This document shows, piece after piece, positions 10,800 through 21,457 of a DNA stretch of 64,000 nucleotides. Positions within the stretch are counted from its first letter, which is position 1. The number at the start of each line of letters is the position of its first letter. The DNA comes from Forficula auricularia (taxonomy: Eukaryota; Arthropoda; Insecta; Dermaptera; Forficulidae): NCBI GenBank assembly GCA_024734495.1, contig JALMQS010000128.1, positions 26,327,052 to 26,391,051 on the forward strand. The letters run 5' to 3'. The position numbers and the translations under genes were made by a program. Under the pieces are notes generated by a model. It was given only the letters and a program-made list of their open reading frames with translations. It was not told where the DNA came from and did no database searches.

Positions 10800-12900
10800 T
10801 AAATTAAAAAAAAACAAAAATATATAAAATAAAAAATAACTTAATTGAGATCTTTACAGAAATACCTCACATCTCATGACGAAAAAGATTTTTTATTTTT
10901 GACCTCACAATAAGTTTGACTGTCCTAAAAATAGTAACGTATTAAAAATGTTAATGAGATTTTTTGATTTTGGGAAAAATGAATATATATATAGGTACCT
11001 TAAACATTTAAAGTTTATACCTTATTTCGTTTACGAACTATGAAACTTTGGCAGACAGATAAATAATTGTATTGGCATTAATGGGGTTCCATTTTACTTT
11101 TGAACTGAACCCTAGAAAGAAGTATTATAGAATTTTCAATATTTTGAGTAAATGTTCTGTAATATTAGGTTAATGGCTTTAGATGTTAAATATTTATTTA
11201 AATTATTTTCTAAAAGAAACAATTAATGAATTGCATATTTTGATTAAATTATGTAGGTAATATAATATAAGATTTGAGAGAATTTATGTATGTTGTGACC
11301 ATGGTCAGTCTTGAGAAAAGCATAATTCTATTTTCGTTGTAAGCCAATTTTGACTCTTTTAATAAGAAAATCTAAATGAACTATAGAAAAAACATATCAG
11401 ATGCAAAATAAGATGTCTCATTTTGTGTTTTTTAAATTTTTATTAACTAAAAATTAAAAAACTTTTAAGCCAATTTAGCAACGTGTCAAAGTTTCAACTT
11501 AAGTTAGAACGTTTTAAAGTAAAAAGAGCTGCACAAAGTCCCAATTGAGAAATATACCCACAGAGACATAATAATTTTTTAGCATTTTAATTAATTGGTA
11601 GAACATTGCAAACGTCTGAGGACCTCTATTGTAGGACCATTTATTAAATATCCAAATATAAAATTAAAACAGAAATGAATTCTAGAAAATCATATGTCTT
11701 TATTGTTTTACTTCAGCAAAAATCTACTATGAGAAAAAATATCCTTTGATGAGTTAATAGAAAATGAGATTCCCTCATTTTTTTAATTTTTTCAACTTGA
11801 ACTTCCAAGTTTTTAACTAATTTGGCAGCATTTCAAGGAAAAAAGTTTCAACTCTACTTAGAATGTTTTATAGTTTTAAACTCGCAAGGGGTCACGCAAT
11901 AAAACTTCCATTTGTCTTGATTGCTTTCCACTGGAATAAATTCTTGAAGAGGGTCATCCGGCTTTTCATTGTTTAGAATCCCACCTTAAGGAAGTTCTTT
12001 CGCGACAATCCACACAACAAGTTTTAGCCTCGAAACCACTCTATAAATATGAACGGTTCTAAAATTTTAGTTTATGTTTTTTTAACGTGACTGTACATTT
12101 TACACTACTATATTCTCTTGATGAATGGATCGTTTCTAAGCCATTGATCTTATATCCCCTCCACTAAAAATAATCGCCCAAATATGCATTTTTTTTATTT
12201 TTTATCAAAACTACGCGGTAAATAATTTCAATTTTTTTTTAAGTTACTCCGAATATATTATTCCAACAAATATTAGTTTTTCATCAAAAGCCCTTCAATG
12301 AAAATAAAATAATGATCATTTTCCCACCCTTTCTCAATCTACAATATGTAAAAAAAATTCATTTTTAATTGAAATTATTTCATGTTTGGTGTTGTAAATC
12401 GTCTTCAAATTTTAACAGTGTGCTTATTATGCTTTTAATGACTTATATTCCAAGTTTCGAAGATTACTTGAATTTTTGCTTTTGTGAAAGAGCTACCTTA
12501 AGATGAATGAGATTTCATGAATAAGGTAAAATTGTATTTTTAGGAGTCTAGTGCTCACAAAGATAGCCATGTATTATTATATATTTATAATATATTAAAA
12601 TAAGTAGTACATAAAATAAATTATACATAATTACTGCACTATTTGGGTTTCTGTCAAAGGGCTCGATATATTTATTTATCTTTCAGCTCAATGTATATAC
12701 CACCTAAAGTTAGTGCCAAAAATGGCCGCAATCTAACAATAAAATTGATTCGAAAACTGTGGTGACCTGCAATCAAGTTTAGTTCAAAGTGAGTGCGAAG
12801 AAACATTCCTAATTCTTGTCGATTGCTTGTATTGACATTTATTATTGATAATATTATTTTTATAGTAATGTCCTTTATGTATATACATTTTTGGGCCAAT
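10800..12900. other. AT-rich sequence, nothing recognised
   Basis: A 2.1-kb stretch with no supported features. Phrases around 11320-11480 and 11690-11860 look loosely alike (AGCCAATTTAGCA/ACTAATTTGGCAGCATTTCAA), suggesting an old duplication. Confidence 0.35.
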
Positions 12901-12918
12901 CAAATATCCCTCCTACCT

Positions 12919-13340
12919 AAAATCAATTTTTCGATTTTTTACTAATAAAAAAAATTAGGCAGTATGTATCGCGACTGGATCTTGTTAAGTAATGAAAGAT
13001 CAAATTTTCGTTAAGTTCATCAAATCTAACGTTAATTATTTTTACTTATTCAGTATTAAATGCTAATGATAATTGTTATTATTATTTTTAAATTTGCTTT
13101 TTTTTCTTTTCGATAATTCTACAATTACAAAATCAATAGTACTTAAAATCAATTTTTTGATTTTTTACTAATAAAAATAAAAAAAACGCTAAACAGTGTG
13201 TATCATCGCGACTGGGACTTGTTAAATAATTGAAGAATAGTTTCCATCAAATCTAATGTTAATTATTATTACTTACTTATTCAGTGCTAATGATAATTAT
13301 AATTATTATTTCTAAATTTACTTTGTTCTTTAAACTTACA
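12919..13340 (+). repeat. Two-unit tandem duplication, ~225 bp
   Basis: Units beginning AAATCAATTTTTCGATTTTT near 12919 and near 13145 share, in order, TTTTTACTAATAAAAA, ATCGCGACTGG, CTTGTTAA, CATCAAATCTAA, TTATTCAGT and GCTAATGATAAT. Divergence and indels indicate an old tandem duplication. Confidence 0.8.
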
Positions 13341-13519
13341 AAATAATTTTTTAGGCAAAATACCGTAATTATAAGCAAAAATATATTGATATTGGGTAAT
13401 ATAGCCAGAGTACCTATTTTCATTGTTGTATCAAAGTGAACACCCAAAATATAGCATACATATATTCTTATCAAGGTTATCATTAGAAAGCCCAAGTTCA
13501 TGAGGATGAGAAGACTGAG

Positions 13520-14100
13520 CGAAAATTAATCCAAGGCTAATATAGGGAACAAGTTTTGCCTACTTTTTTCTATAGGTATTAAAAATTATTACAGACCTTT
13601 AAACATTCTTAAACATATTTAATTTTAATTTTGACATTTAGTCATAGTAAATTGTTAACAATTTTGAATTTTTTTTATTTCATTTTGTATAAAACCAAAA
13701 TATACCCGAAAAATATGTGTAGTTTTTAATTTTTTAAATAAAACATACACATGCTTAAAAAACCCACAAATTTATAATTATTTATTTTTTGTTATATGTT
13801 TCTTTCGTTGACCCTTTTAAATCCTGTCGGTTTTTAAGGGAATAAAAATGATTTTCCAATAAATTTTTTTGATTCGGAATTTTTTTTTTTCATTATCCTT
13901 GGGCTGCCTCCATCAATTCTGCATTGTATACTATATTCCAAGTTTACAATGTTCCAAATAACCATAGAAATAACTACTCCGGACTGTACAACATAGGATA
14001 ACTCAATATAATATTTATACATCGTATATAATATTCCAGTGCAACAATATAAATAGCAGTGAATGTGAAAATATATCAATAATAATAATAAAAAAACTTT
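13520..14100. other. AT-rich sequence, nothing recognised
   Basis: No support for genes or elements. Confidence 0.4.
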
Positions 14101-14109
14101 ATTTATTAA

Positions 14110-14700
14110 ATTCTTGAATAAATTCTGTTAGCTCTCTCAACAAGGATATACTCTTTGAGAATCTCTTGACCCTCGTTCTCTAGGAGGGAAATCGCTAGCT
14201 AAGAGGCTCTTTTCTTGAAAGTAAACTACATCATCCCCTGGAAGCTACTTTCATTCATTTTTGATCAACTTTTAGCAGGGGCATCTGGCAGAAGAGCTAA
14301 AGAGAGTTGCTTTTAGTGCCTGGCTCGTGTGTTCTCTAATCGATCCATCGAGCAGTTCGATCTAATTTATTTATGATAGCCAACTAAGGGTGGAGGGCGC
14401 GCTCAACCCTCACTGTTTACCTAGAGTCTGAGGGCTGCCGTGTTTTTAACTTAATTACCCGCCGGTGACAGACCGTTCCCTGGGGATCCACTGGGAAAAG
14501 TACCAAGGGCTGCCATGTGTTATTTTATCATTCCATCGTTTCCTTTTGTCAGAGGACCTCAATCAAAATACGCCAGGGCCCCTCACGGACTTAAGAAAGC
14601 GCCCGACGGCGCCATCCGCGCCAACTTGTGCCTCAAGGGCATTAATTCGAGCCTCAGCCGAGGCACCGATATCCCATCTCGTTTGCAATGCAAATTGAAA
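14110..14700. other. GC-balanced single-copy-looking stretch
   Basis: About 600 bp of mixed, non-repetitive composition with CpGs (near 14585-14625) and no similarity to the other repeats here. Short open frames overlap on the plus strand but show no recognisable family and no consistent splice context. Could be non-coding functional DNA or diverged exonic sequence. A (TTTA)n microsatellite follows at 14726-14750. Confidence 0.3.
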
Positions 14701-14750
14701 TGCGAAATATTCATTTCGATTCGTTTTATTTATTTATTTATTTATTTTCA

Positions 14751-15950
14751 TCATTTCAATTTGTGCTCGGAACGAAATTCAAATACAAAAAGGTGGAAAA
14801 AACTCCTTACCGAATTTTTAAAAATAAATTCTCAAAATTGCCCAGAAAATATTTTCGATTATGTTAGAAAAAAAATAACAATAAAAAAGTTTAAAAGATT
14901 GGTTTGAAAAACTCAATAGTCTGATAAAAGAATTTTCGTGATTTAAATAAAACACTAAAGAATAATAATTTTTATTATTAAAAAACAAAAGAATATTGAG
15001 GGTTTTATTTATCAATAAATACAATATTAGTTTTTTGAGCTTTTCTTTTTATATTTTTGAGGAAGAGAGATATAAATTTATAACCCCTTCAAAAATAAAT
15101 AGATAAATATAATTTCCCTTCCAAAAAATCTTCTGATTATGGTTCTAAATACAATTTTGAAAATTTTTATATTTAGTAAAAATTTTAATTGCGACTAAAA
15201 TATCACAAAATTTAAATAAATATATAAATAAAATATTAATTCCTAATAAAGTCAAGTTTTTTTTTCTTTCTATCTTATAGAAAATTAGCTGATGATCAAA
15301 ATATTTAATGAGGTGAGAGAGTCATTAGTAATAGTTTCACAATCATTCATACATTTTTTTCTATAATTGTAATAAATATTGTAGAATATAGAAAAAAAAG
15401 GAAAATGGATTTGGCTTTCTTTGGTCTCTGTTTCGGCTGGCATGCATGCGGGATTTCTGGTTCTCTACGAAGATCAATTTCACATTATTCAAATGTATTT
15501 TTTATTTGATATTTCTCGAATTTGACAAAATTATATTTTAAAATAAATGGAAATTTTAAATATTTAATAATTCAACAAAAATTTCAGTAAAAGTTAATTT
15601 AAATTTACTTATGAATAAATTAAATATTTCATTTTATTTAAAAATTTAAAACTATTTTGAAAAATAGTCTCAGAACTGTATACTAGACGATATCTAATGA
15701 TATTGATAATGAAAAAAAATATAATAATATTTATTATTCTACTGGTTATACAATACTGTCTATCTTTTTTTCAATTTTCTCTATCATAATGGTCAATGAT
15801 AAAATTTTATTAGGTAGATAAATAACGAGACGTAGCAATAGGGAGAGGGGCTCTGGGCCCCTTTATTGATCCGCTAATGGATTTAAATAATACTATTTGT
15901 AAACTAATATTCTTTAATATTAAATATTCAAAATATTTTAAATATATAGG
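14751..15950. other. AT-rich sequence, nothing recognised
   Basis: Very AT-rich, without supported features. Confidence 0.4.
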
Positions 15951-15964
15951 TTTGCAATTTAGAA

Positions 15965-18640
15965 ACATTGTCATCATCATTGAGTATACAGTCCTAAGAC
16001 TGGTTTGATGCAACAATCCGTCTCCACTCGACTCTGTCCCCCGCCAGCTGTTTAACCTCTCTAAATGTCTGGCATCCCATATCCCCAATTATTTGGTTGA
16101 AATATTCTAATCTGGTTCTTCCCCTTCCCCTTTTCTTTCCCACCTCCCCCTCCAAGATATCCCTAAGCAGTCCCCCATGTCTCAGTGTGTGCCCCATCAT
16201 CTGACCTCTTCTCTTCTTCAGACTCTTCCACAAGGTTCTTCTTTCTCCGATTCTTCCAAGAACTTCTTCATTTGTAATTTTATCCATCCATTTGATATTC
16301 GTCATTCTTCTGTAGCACCACATTTCGAAAGCCTCTAATCTCTTTCTCTCCGCTTCTCTAATTGTCCAGGTTTCACACCCGTACATGGCTATGCTCCATA
16401 CATATGTCTTCAATAGCAACTTCCTGTTTGCTAAGCTGATTGAGGAGGAGCATAGTAGTTTTTGTTTTGAATTAAACCCCATTTTTGCTTGGGCAATTCT
16501 TGATTTAATTTCGTTTTCGCTCCTCCCATCCCATGTTATTTTACTTCCTAGGTAGCGGAATTCCTTAACTCCTTCTAGGTTTTCTTGGTTAATTTTGATG
16601 CATTCCTGTCTCGTTTGTTCTTTTTTTGTACATACTAGGAACTTGGTTTTATTCTTGTTTATTTTCATTTTGATTTCTTCTATTAGGATTTGGTTAATTC
16701 CATTCAAGGCGTCCTCTAATTCTTTTTTATTGCTTCCTAGAAGGGCAATGTCATCGGCAAATCTTAACATAGCGATCTTTTGACCTTGGATTTCTATACC
16801 TGTATCAATTTTGTCTTTGAATTCTTTAATCGCTTCTTCTATGTATAAGTTGAAAATCATGGGTGACAGCACACATCCTTGTCTTACACCTTTTTTTATT
16901 TTGGCTTCTCTTTGTTCATCACCAATATTTATAATTGCCGTCTGGTTTTGATATAGATTGTAGATTAGTCTTCTCTCTCTGAATTTTATTCCCGCCTGTT
17001 TTAATATTTTAAACATAATTTCCCAATTGACGTTATCGAATGCTTTTTCTAGGTCTATGAATCCGATGTAGACAGATTCTTCCCTGATAAAAGCCCTTTC
17101 TATTATTAGTCTAAGAGAGAGAATTGCTTCTCGGGTGCCTCTGTTTCTTCTAAAGCCGAACTGGTCTTCCCCCAGATTTTCTTCAACTCTTTGTTCTATT
17201 CTTCTTTGGATTATTTTGGTTAGGATTTTGGAGGCATGTGAGGTTAGGCTAATGGTCCTGAAATTTTCACATTTATCCGCGCCTGTCTTTTTGGGAAGTG
17301 TGACTATTTTGTTTTTTTCGAAATCTTTTGGGATGATTCCCAATTTATAGATTTTGCTAATTAGTTCAAAAAGTTTGTCACGTGCCTTTTCTCCAGAGTT
17401 CTTTAGGATTTCAGCTTGTATATTGTCTATTCCGGGTGCTCTATTATTTTTTAGTTCCTTCAAAGCTGTCTCGAATTCTGACCTGAGTATGGGGTCTCCT
17501 AATTCGTTTTCGTCCACAGATTCTTCTTCTTCTATTGGGTTCATTGTTTTTTCTTCTCCATAGAGTTCTTCTAGGTGTTCCTTCCATCTATTTGCCTGTT
17601 CGTTTTCGTTTAGAATAATGTGGCCTCCTTTATCTCTTATGTTCTTGCTTTTTGGCTTGTCTTCTTGGAAATTTCTTTTTATTGCCCTATAGGCTACATC
17701 AACTTTTCCCAATACTAGATTTTCGTTGACTTCTTTACATTTTTCTTGAATCATTTTTTCTTTTGCTTTTCTACATTCTCTTATAACTTTCCATCTTAAT
17801 TTTTTATATGTTTCTTTCCCTTCTTCGTCTTTTCTGTTCTTAAATTTTCTTCGTTCGTCAATCAGTTGCCGTATTTCGTCTGTTACCCATGGCTTTTTAA
17901 TTTCGTTTTTCTTTGATTTAAGGACTTCGTTGGCTGTTTCAGTCAGGCTTGATTTCATAGCATTCCATTCTTGTTCGATTTCTTCTTCTTTGTTATTTGT
18001 GGGTGTTTTTTCTTCCAGTTTCTTATTCATTACGTTTTCGAAAAGTTTTTGGGTTTCCTTATTTTTTAATTTAGATATATCCCAGTTTTTTCGCGACCCT
18101 CCCTTTTTTATTAGTTTTTTAAATTTTAGTTGGCATTTCATCGCAATTAGATTGTGATCACTAAAAATATCAGCCCCAGGATAGCTTTTACAGTCCTTTA
18201 CTTGATTTCTGAATCTTTGTTTGACTAATATGTAATCTATTTGAAATCTCCCCTTGTCTTTTGGCATTTTCCACGTGTAGATCCTTCTTGGATGGTGTTG
18301 GAAGAGTGTGTTTGCTACTACTAAACTGTGCTTACTGCAAAATTCAATTAATCTTTCGCCCCTTTCATTCCTATCTCCTAGACCGTGTTCGCCCACCACT
18401 TTTCCTTCTTTGCCTTTTCCTACTCTTGCATTCCAATCCCCCCATAATTATTAAATTTTCATCCCCTTTAACGCGCTTCATCAGGTTTTCAATTTGTTCG
18501 TACATTTCTTCTATAACTTGGTTATCCTTATATGATGTAGTAGGCATGTATACCTGGATTATCTACAGTATCTTTCGGTTTCGAATCCACTGTGATCATA
18601 ACAATCCTTTTGCTTACCTGAAGATAATTCTTTACCCTTT
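15965..18640 (-). mobile_element. RTE-clade LINE, 5'-truncated
   Basis: A single minus-strand unit: the C-terminal part of an apurinic-type endonuclease, reverse transcriptase, a short 3' tail with the ACTGTATACTCAATGATGATG-type end, and no long 3' UTR. The short 3' end finishing in a simple repeat is typical of RTE elements. The 5' end is lost near 18640, inside the endonuclease. Related 3' and RT fragments lie at 10626-10790 and 1630-2062, so the family has been active several times locally. Confidence 0.88.
15994..18399 (-). CDS. RTE endonuclease-reverse transcriptase (partial ORF2)
   Basis: An uninterrupted 801-codon frame. Residues 1-90 are the end of the endonuclease (GLGDRNERGERL, the QIDYILV strand, and SDHNLI with the catalytic Asp-His). 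RT follows, with NFRTISLTS about 380, FIDLEKAFD at 447-455, GVRQGCVLSP at 504-513 and the catalytic FADD at 547-550. The C-terminal domain has the YGCETW block and ends near VEWRRIVA. Its role is target-site nicking and target-primed cDNA synthesis. The frame starts at a GTG only because the true N-terminus is shifted: upstream codons to about 18620 encode QVYMPTTSY and a MGDWNARVG-like strand in another frame, separated by a six-C run at 18438-18443 that carries an extra base. The long open frame suggests recent activity; the shift and truncation suggest this copy is dead. Confidence 0.9.
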   Translation of the reverse strand: MVGEHGLGDRNERGERLIEFCSKHSLVVANTLFQHHPRRIYTWKMPKDKGRFQIDYILVKQRFRNQVKDCKSYPGADIFSDHNLIAMKCQLKFKKLIKKGGSRKNWDISKLKNKETQKLFENVMNKKLEEKTPTNNKEEEIEQEWNAMKSSLTETANEVLKSKKNEIKKPWVTDEIRQLIDERRKFKNRKDEEGKETYKKLRWKVIRECRKAKEKMIQEKCKEVNENLVLGKVDVAYRAIKRNFQEDKPKSKNIRDKGGHIILNENEQANRWKEHLEELYGEEKTMNPIEEEESVDENELGDPILRSEFETALKELKNNRAPGIDNIQAEILKNSGEKARDKLFELISKIYKLGIIPKDFEKNKIVTLPKKTGADKCENFRTISLTSHASKILTKIIQRRIEQRVEENLGEDQFGFRRNRGTREAILSLRLIIERAFIREESVYIGFIDLEKAFDNVNWEIMFKILKQAGIKFRERRLIYNLYQNQTAIINIGDEQREAKIKKGVRQGCVLSPMIFNLYIEEAIKEFKDKIDTGIEIQGQKIAMLRFADDIALLGSNKKELEDALNGINQILIEEIKMKINKNKTKFLVCTKKEQTRQECIKINQENLEGVKEFRYLGSKITWDGRSENEIKSRIAQAKMGFNSKQKLLCSSSISLANRKLLLKTYVWSIAMYGCETWTIREAERKRLEAFEMWCYRRMTNIKWMDKITNEEVLGRIGERRTLWKSLKKRRGQMMGHTLRHGGLLRDILEGEVGKKRGRGRTRLEYFNQIIGDMGCQTFREVKQLAGDRVEWRRIVASNQS

Positions 18641-18649
18641 GCCCATGTA

Positions 18650-19050
18650 GATAATTGAAAAATAAAAAGACAAATTTTTTGATCTCAAAAGAAAATATAT
18701 CTATGTTTAACTATTTCTATTTATAAGTTCCACTAATAAGAGAAAACAAAAGCATATTAATTTGATGAAACTCTTTTTAAGTACTAGAATGTTGAAATAA
18801 AAAAATAAAAATATTTTAACAGAGTATAATCTTATTGAAAGTTGATTTTTAAATAAATTTTTTATCGTATATCTTTGTTGTAGTGAACATGTCTTGAATA
18901 AAAAAAATGTGCCTCCATAAATTTTGAATTCTTACGCCCATGATTTAAGTACACGTAAAATTTTAATTTTAGTTTAAATTCAGAGCTTTTTTTATCTGAG
19001 TTTATGAATTAATGAACAAGAATAATTAGTATTATATTTTTTTTTACTTA
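18650..19050. other. AT-rich sequence, nothing recognised
   Basis: No support for genes or elements. Confidence 0.4.
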
Positions 19051-19059
19051 GAGAAAGTG

Positions 19060-19325
19060 GTGTAGGTTTTAGGTGAAACATGATATTAATTAATAAAGTA
19101 AAGGGTGTGTAGGTTCACAGTGAATGAAACCAAACTCAAAGAGGTTTATACAAACTCAATATATTTCGGATTATTAGTCCATCATCAGGAGTTTACAGGT
19201 TAAAACTAATAATTATTATTAGTTTTAGTGATGGACTAATAATCCGAAATATATTGACTTTGTATAAACCTCTTTGACTTTTATTTCATTCACTGGGAAA
19301 CTAACACCCTTTACTTTATTAATTT
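19060..19325. repeat. PLE-like inverted-repeat element with hammerhead
   Basis: Starts with GGTGTAGGTTTTAGGTGAAAC. Arms of about 90 bp (19093-19185 and 19228-19322) share AATAAAGTAAAGGGTG, AGAGGTTTATACAAA and ATATATTTCGGATTATTAGT. The left arm holds a complete minus-strand hammerhead; the right arm keeps GAAATATATTGA but has lost the CUGAUGA box. Confidence 0.75.
19150..19196 (-). ncRNA. Hammerhead ribozyme, best stem I in the window
   Basis: On the minus strand: stem I strand GTAAACTC, CTGATGA, stem II GGA...TCC with loop CUAAUAA, GAAA, palindromic minimal stem III UAUA, triplet AUU, then GAGTTTGT. GTAAACTC and GAGTTTGT pair over 8 positions (6 Watson-Crick plus 2 G-U). All invariant core bases are present. 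The very short stem III is of the minimal type known from PLE-encoded hammerheads, which may act better as dimers. Confidence 0.72.
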
Positions 19326-19329
19326 ATTT

Positions 19330-20440
19330 TTATTTTATTAAACACTCTTGATCTCATTATTGTAATTTTTACAAAATCCAGTTTACATAATTAATCGACT
19401 AGATTATTGAATGAATGAGAGTATTTTAATATATAGTTTTTCACTAAACAAGTTAATTGTTTATTTCAAATAATCATCAAAGTATACAGTCCTAAGAAAT
19501 AAAATAAAATATATATCTCAAAGTATGTAATTGTAATTTTTTTAAAATTCAATCTATAAAATTTACAAATTTTTATTGTATTTTTAAAATAGAAAATTTG
19601 AATAATAATTTAATCGATCTATTGGTGTAAATTATTTAGAAATTTAGATTATGATTTTAGAACTATTTTTCCTAAAAATTTCTCAACTCTATTTTTCCAA
19701 AAAAAAAAAAAAAGAAAAAAGAATAAAGGTAGATAATGAAGTCGGTTAATAATAAAAATTTTGTTTTTTTAATTTTATTGAATTGAATTCACTTTTAATG
19801 AATGTTGACATTAACTTAAAAAGCACATTATTATAACCTTCATTGGCCCCTTTTCCCAATTAGAAATTCTTTAATTTTCGGAAAATTTCTTGATTCTGAC
19901 TATAAAATTAAACTTGAAGTGCGTAGACGGATTATTATTATTTTTTTTTTTTTTTTTGGAAATTATAATTTCTGATTGTAAACATAAAATTTGTATGACA
20001 ACGATCTTTTGATAATGCCTACAATAAGGGATAGTTGGACATACAAATAAAAAATTGTTAGTTCAAAGAAAGTGTTAATTACATTCAGATATATTACAGA
20101 ACTCAATGCGAATGAAGTGATTACAGTCTAGGTTTGTAACTTGTTTTCTTGATGTCATTAAAGAAACATATTTTACGGGACTAACATGATAACAGCCCCT
20201 TATTCAAAAGACCATTTTCGAATATACTATATGCTTCCCATCAAATGTGCTCATGAAAATATATATGTCGAATTGATAAGCTCCTCTTTTTTTTACCCTC
20301 GGTTAAAAAGCAGAAAGCATGACCCAGATGTGGAGAACCAGAATTCATTATGTTACGGTTGTCAATGAAACGATAGTAAAAGGTTAGTGCGAGGAAGAGG
20401 ATGCAGGTTTGTTTGACTTGAGGGTTGTCTAACTAGAAGG
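19330..20440. other. AT-rich sequence, nothing recognised
   Basis: Contains homopolymer runs (19699-19718, 19934-19956) and a scrap resembling the RTE 3' end, AGTATACAGTCCTAAG, at about 19480. No gene was recognised. Confidence 0.4.
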
Positions 20441-20449
20441 GTTTTTGTA

Positions 20450-20840
20450 CAGGTACCTGTGTCAACGGAGCCGAGGCGCGATGCGAAAAGCTCTCGTATG
20501 GCTGCGGCGGCGCGTCGCGGCGAAGCAGGCGCCGCCTGCAGGCGCGAGAGGAAGCTCGGCCGCGTCTCCCCGCTCGGCTCCACTTTGCCGTTGAGCAGAG
20601 GCGAAGCGTGTAGAAACGCCGACCGCACCGCAAACCAGGCGCCGCTGGCCGACTCGGGGAGACTCGCGCGGCGCGCCACCCCCGCCAGGGCGCCGGCGCT
20701 AGAGAACATCCCCTGGACACGCCCAGACGTGACGTCACCGGAAGGGTGGACCAATCGCTGCCGAGCAGCCGAATCATGCTGGCCGGGATGTCAGCCTGAC
20801 ACAGTCTGGACAAGGCAATCGCAAATGGTCTGATTTCGCC
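20450..20840. promoter_or_regulatory. CpG-rich island with CRE and CCAAT motifs
   Basis: About 390 bp of very GC- and CpG-rich DNA inside AT-rich flanks. It contains a perfect palindromic CRE (TGACGTCA, about 20730-20737) and, 17 bp further on, GACCAATCG, a CCAAT box. On the minus strand a GGGCGTG GC-box-like string lies beside the CRE. The cluster resembles a TATA-less promoter or CpG-island enhancer. Open frames of 124-130 codons occur in three overlapping frames, as GC-rich DNA produces by chance, and none has a recognisable domain. A first exon is possible but cannot be placed. Foreign (contaminant or transferred) DNA is an alternative. Confidence 0.4.
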
Positions 20841-20879
20841 CGTCGACCAGCAATTATTCTCATTGAGGAGTAATCCTTC

Positions 20880-21440
20880 CGAAGACTGAATTTTTTTTTT
20901 ATGAATATATTCTATTCAAAATGACTTATTTAGATTGACGTTTTATTTAAGGAAAATCCTTTCATCGGAATGACAAGAGAATATATATTCTAATTATTCT
21001 AGACAACAATGAATTACATTTCAAAGACTCTCTTTGAATTCTATTTATTGATAATAATACCTATATTTAAAATTTCATGAATAGCAAACAAATCCACTTG
21101 AATGATTAATGCATGTATAGAAAATATATTTTTATTCCAATTTTGCACAATGATGAAAAATCAAAAGGTTGATTTTAAGTTATCAATTTATTTTTTTCAA
21201 ATTAATTAAAGTATAGACTTGTGATTTATTCTGCTTAATTATTAATCGCGAAATCTCGAAATTAATTCTCTCTCCGGTCAGCAAATTTTATTCGCTGACA
21301 TTGAATTAAACACGTCTAATTAAAAATCAAATGTAAAAACAAAAAAACCACCATATTGTACAATTTATCACAGAAATAATACATTTACTCAGCTTGGCCG
21401 AAGAAACAGAAGAAGTAAATTTATGCAATCGAAGCATTAG
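20880..21440. other. AT-rich sequence, nothing recognised
   Basis: No support for genes or elements. Confidence 0.4.
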
Positions 21441-21457
21441 AGTAGAGAATTCAAATA

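Noticed and set aside
16595..18650. Plus-strand frames within the RTE
   Set aside because: Antisense shadows of the minus-strand endonuclease-RT ORF.
19226..19262. Second hammerhead in the right arm of the 19-kb element
   Set aside because: GTGATGG replaces the CUGAUGA box, so the core is broken.
20362..20833. Three overlapping 124-130-codon frames in the CpG island
   Set aside because: All frames on both strands are open because GC-rich DNA has few stop codons. No domain, codon pattern or splice context supports any one of them.
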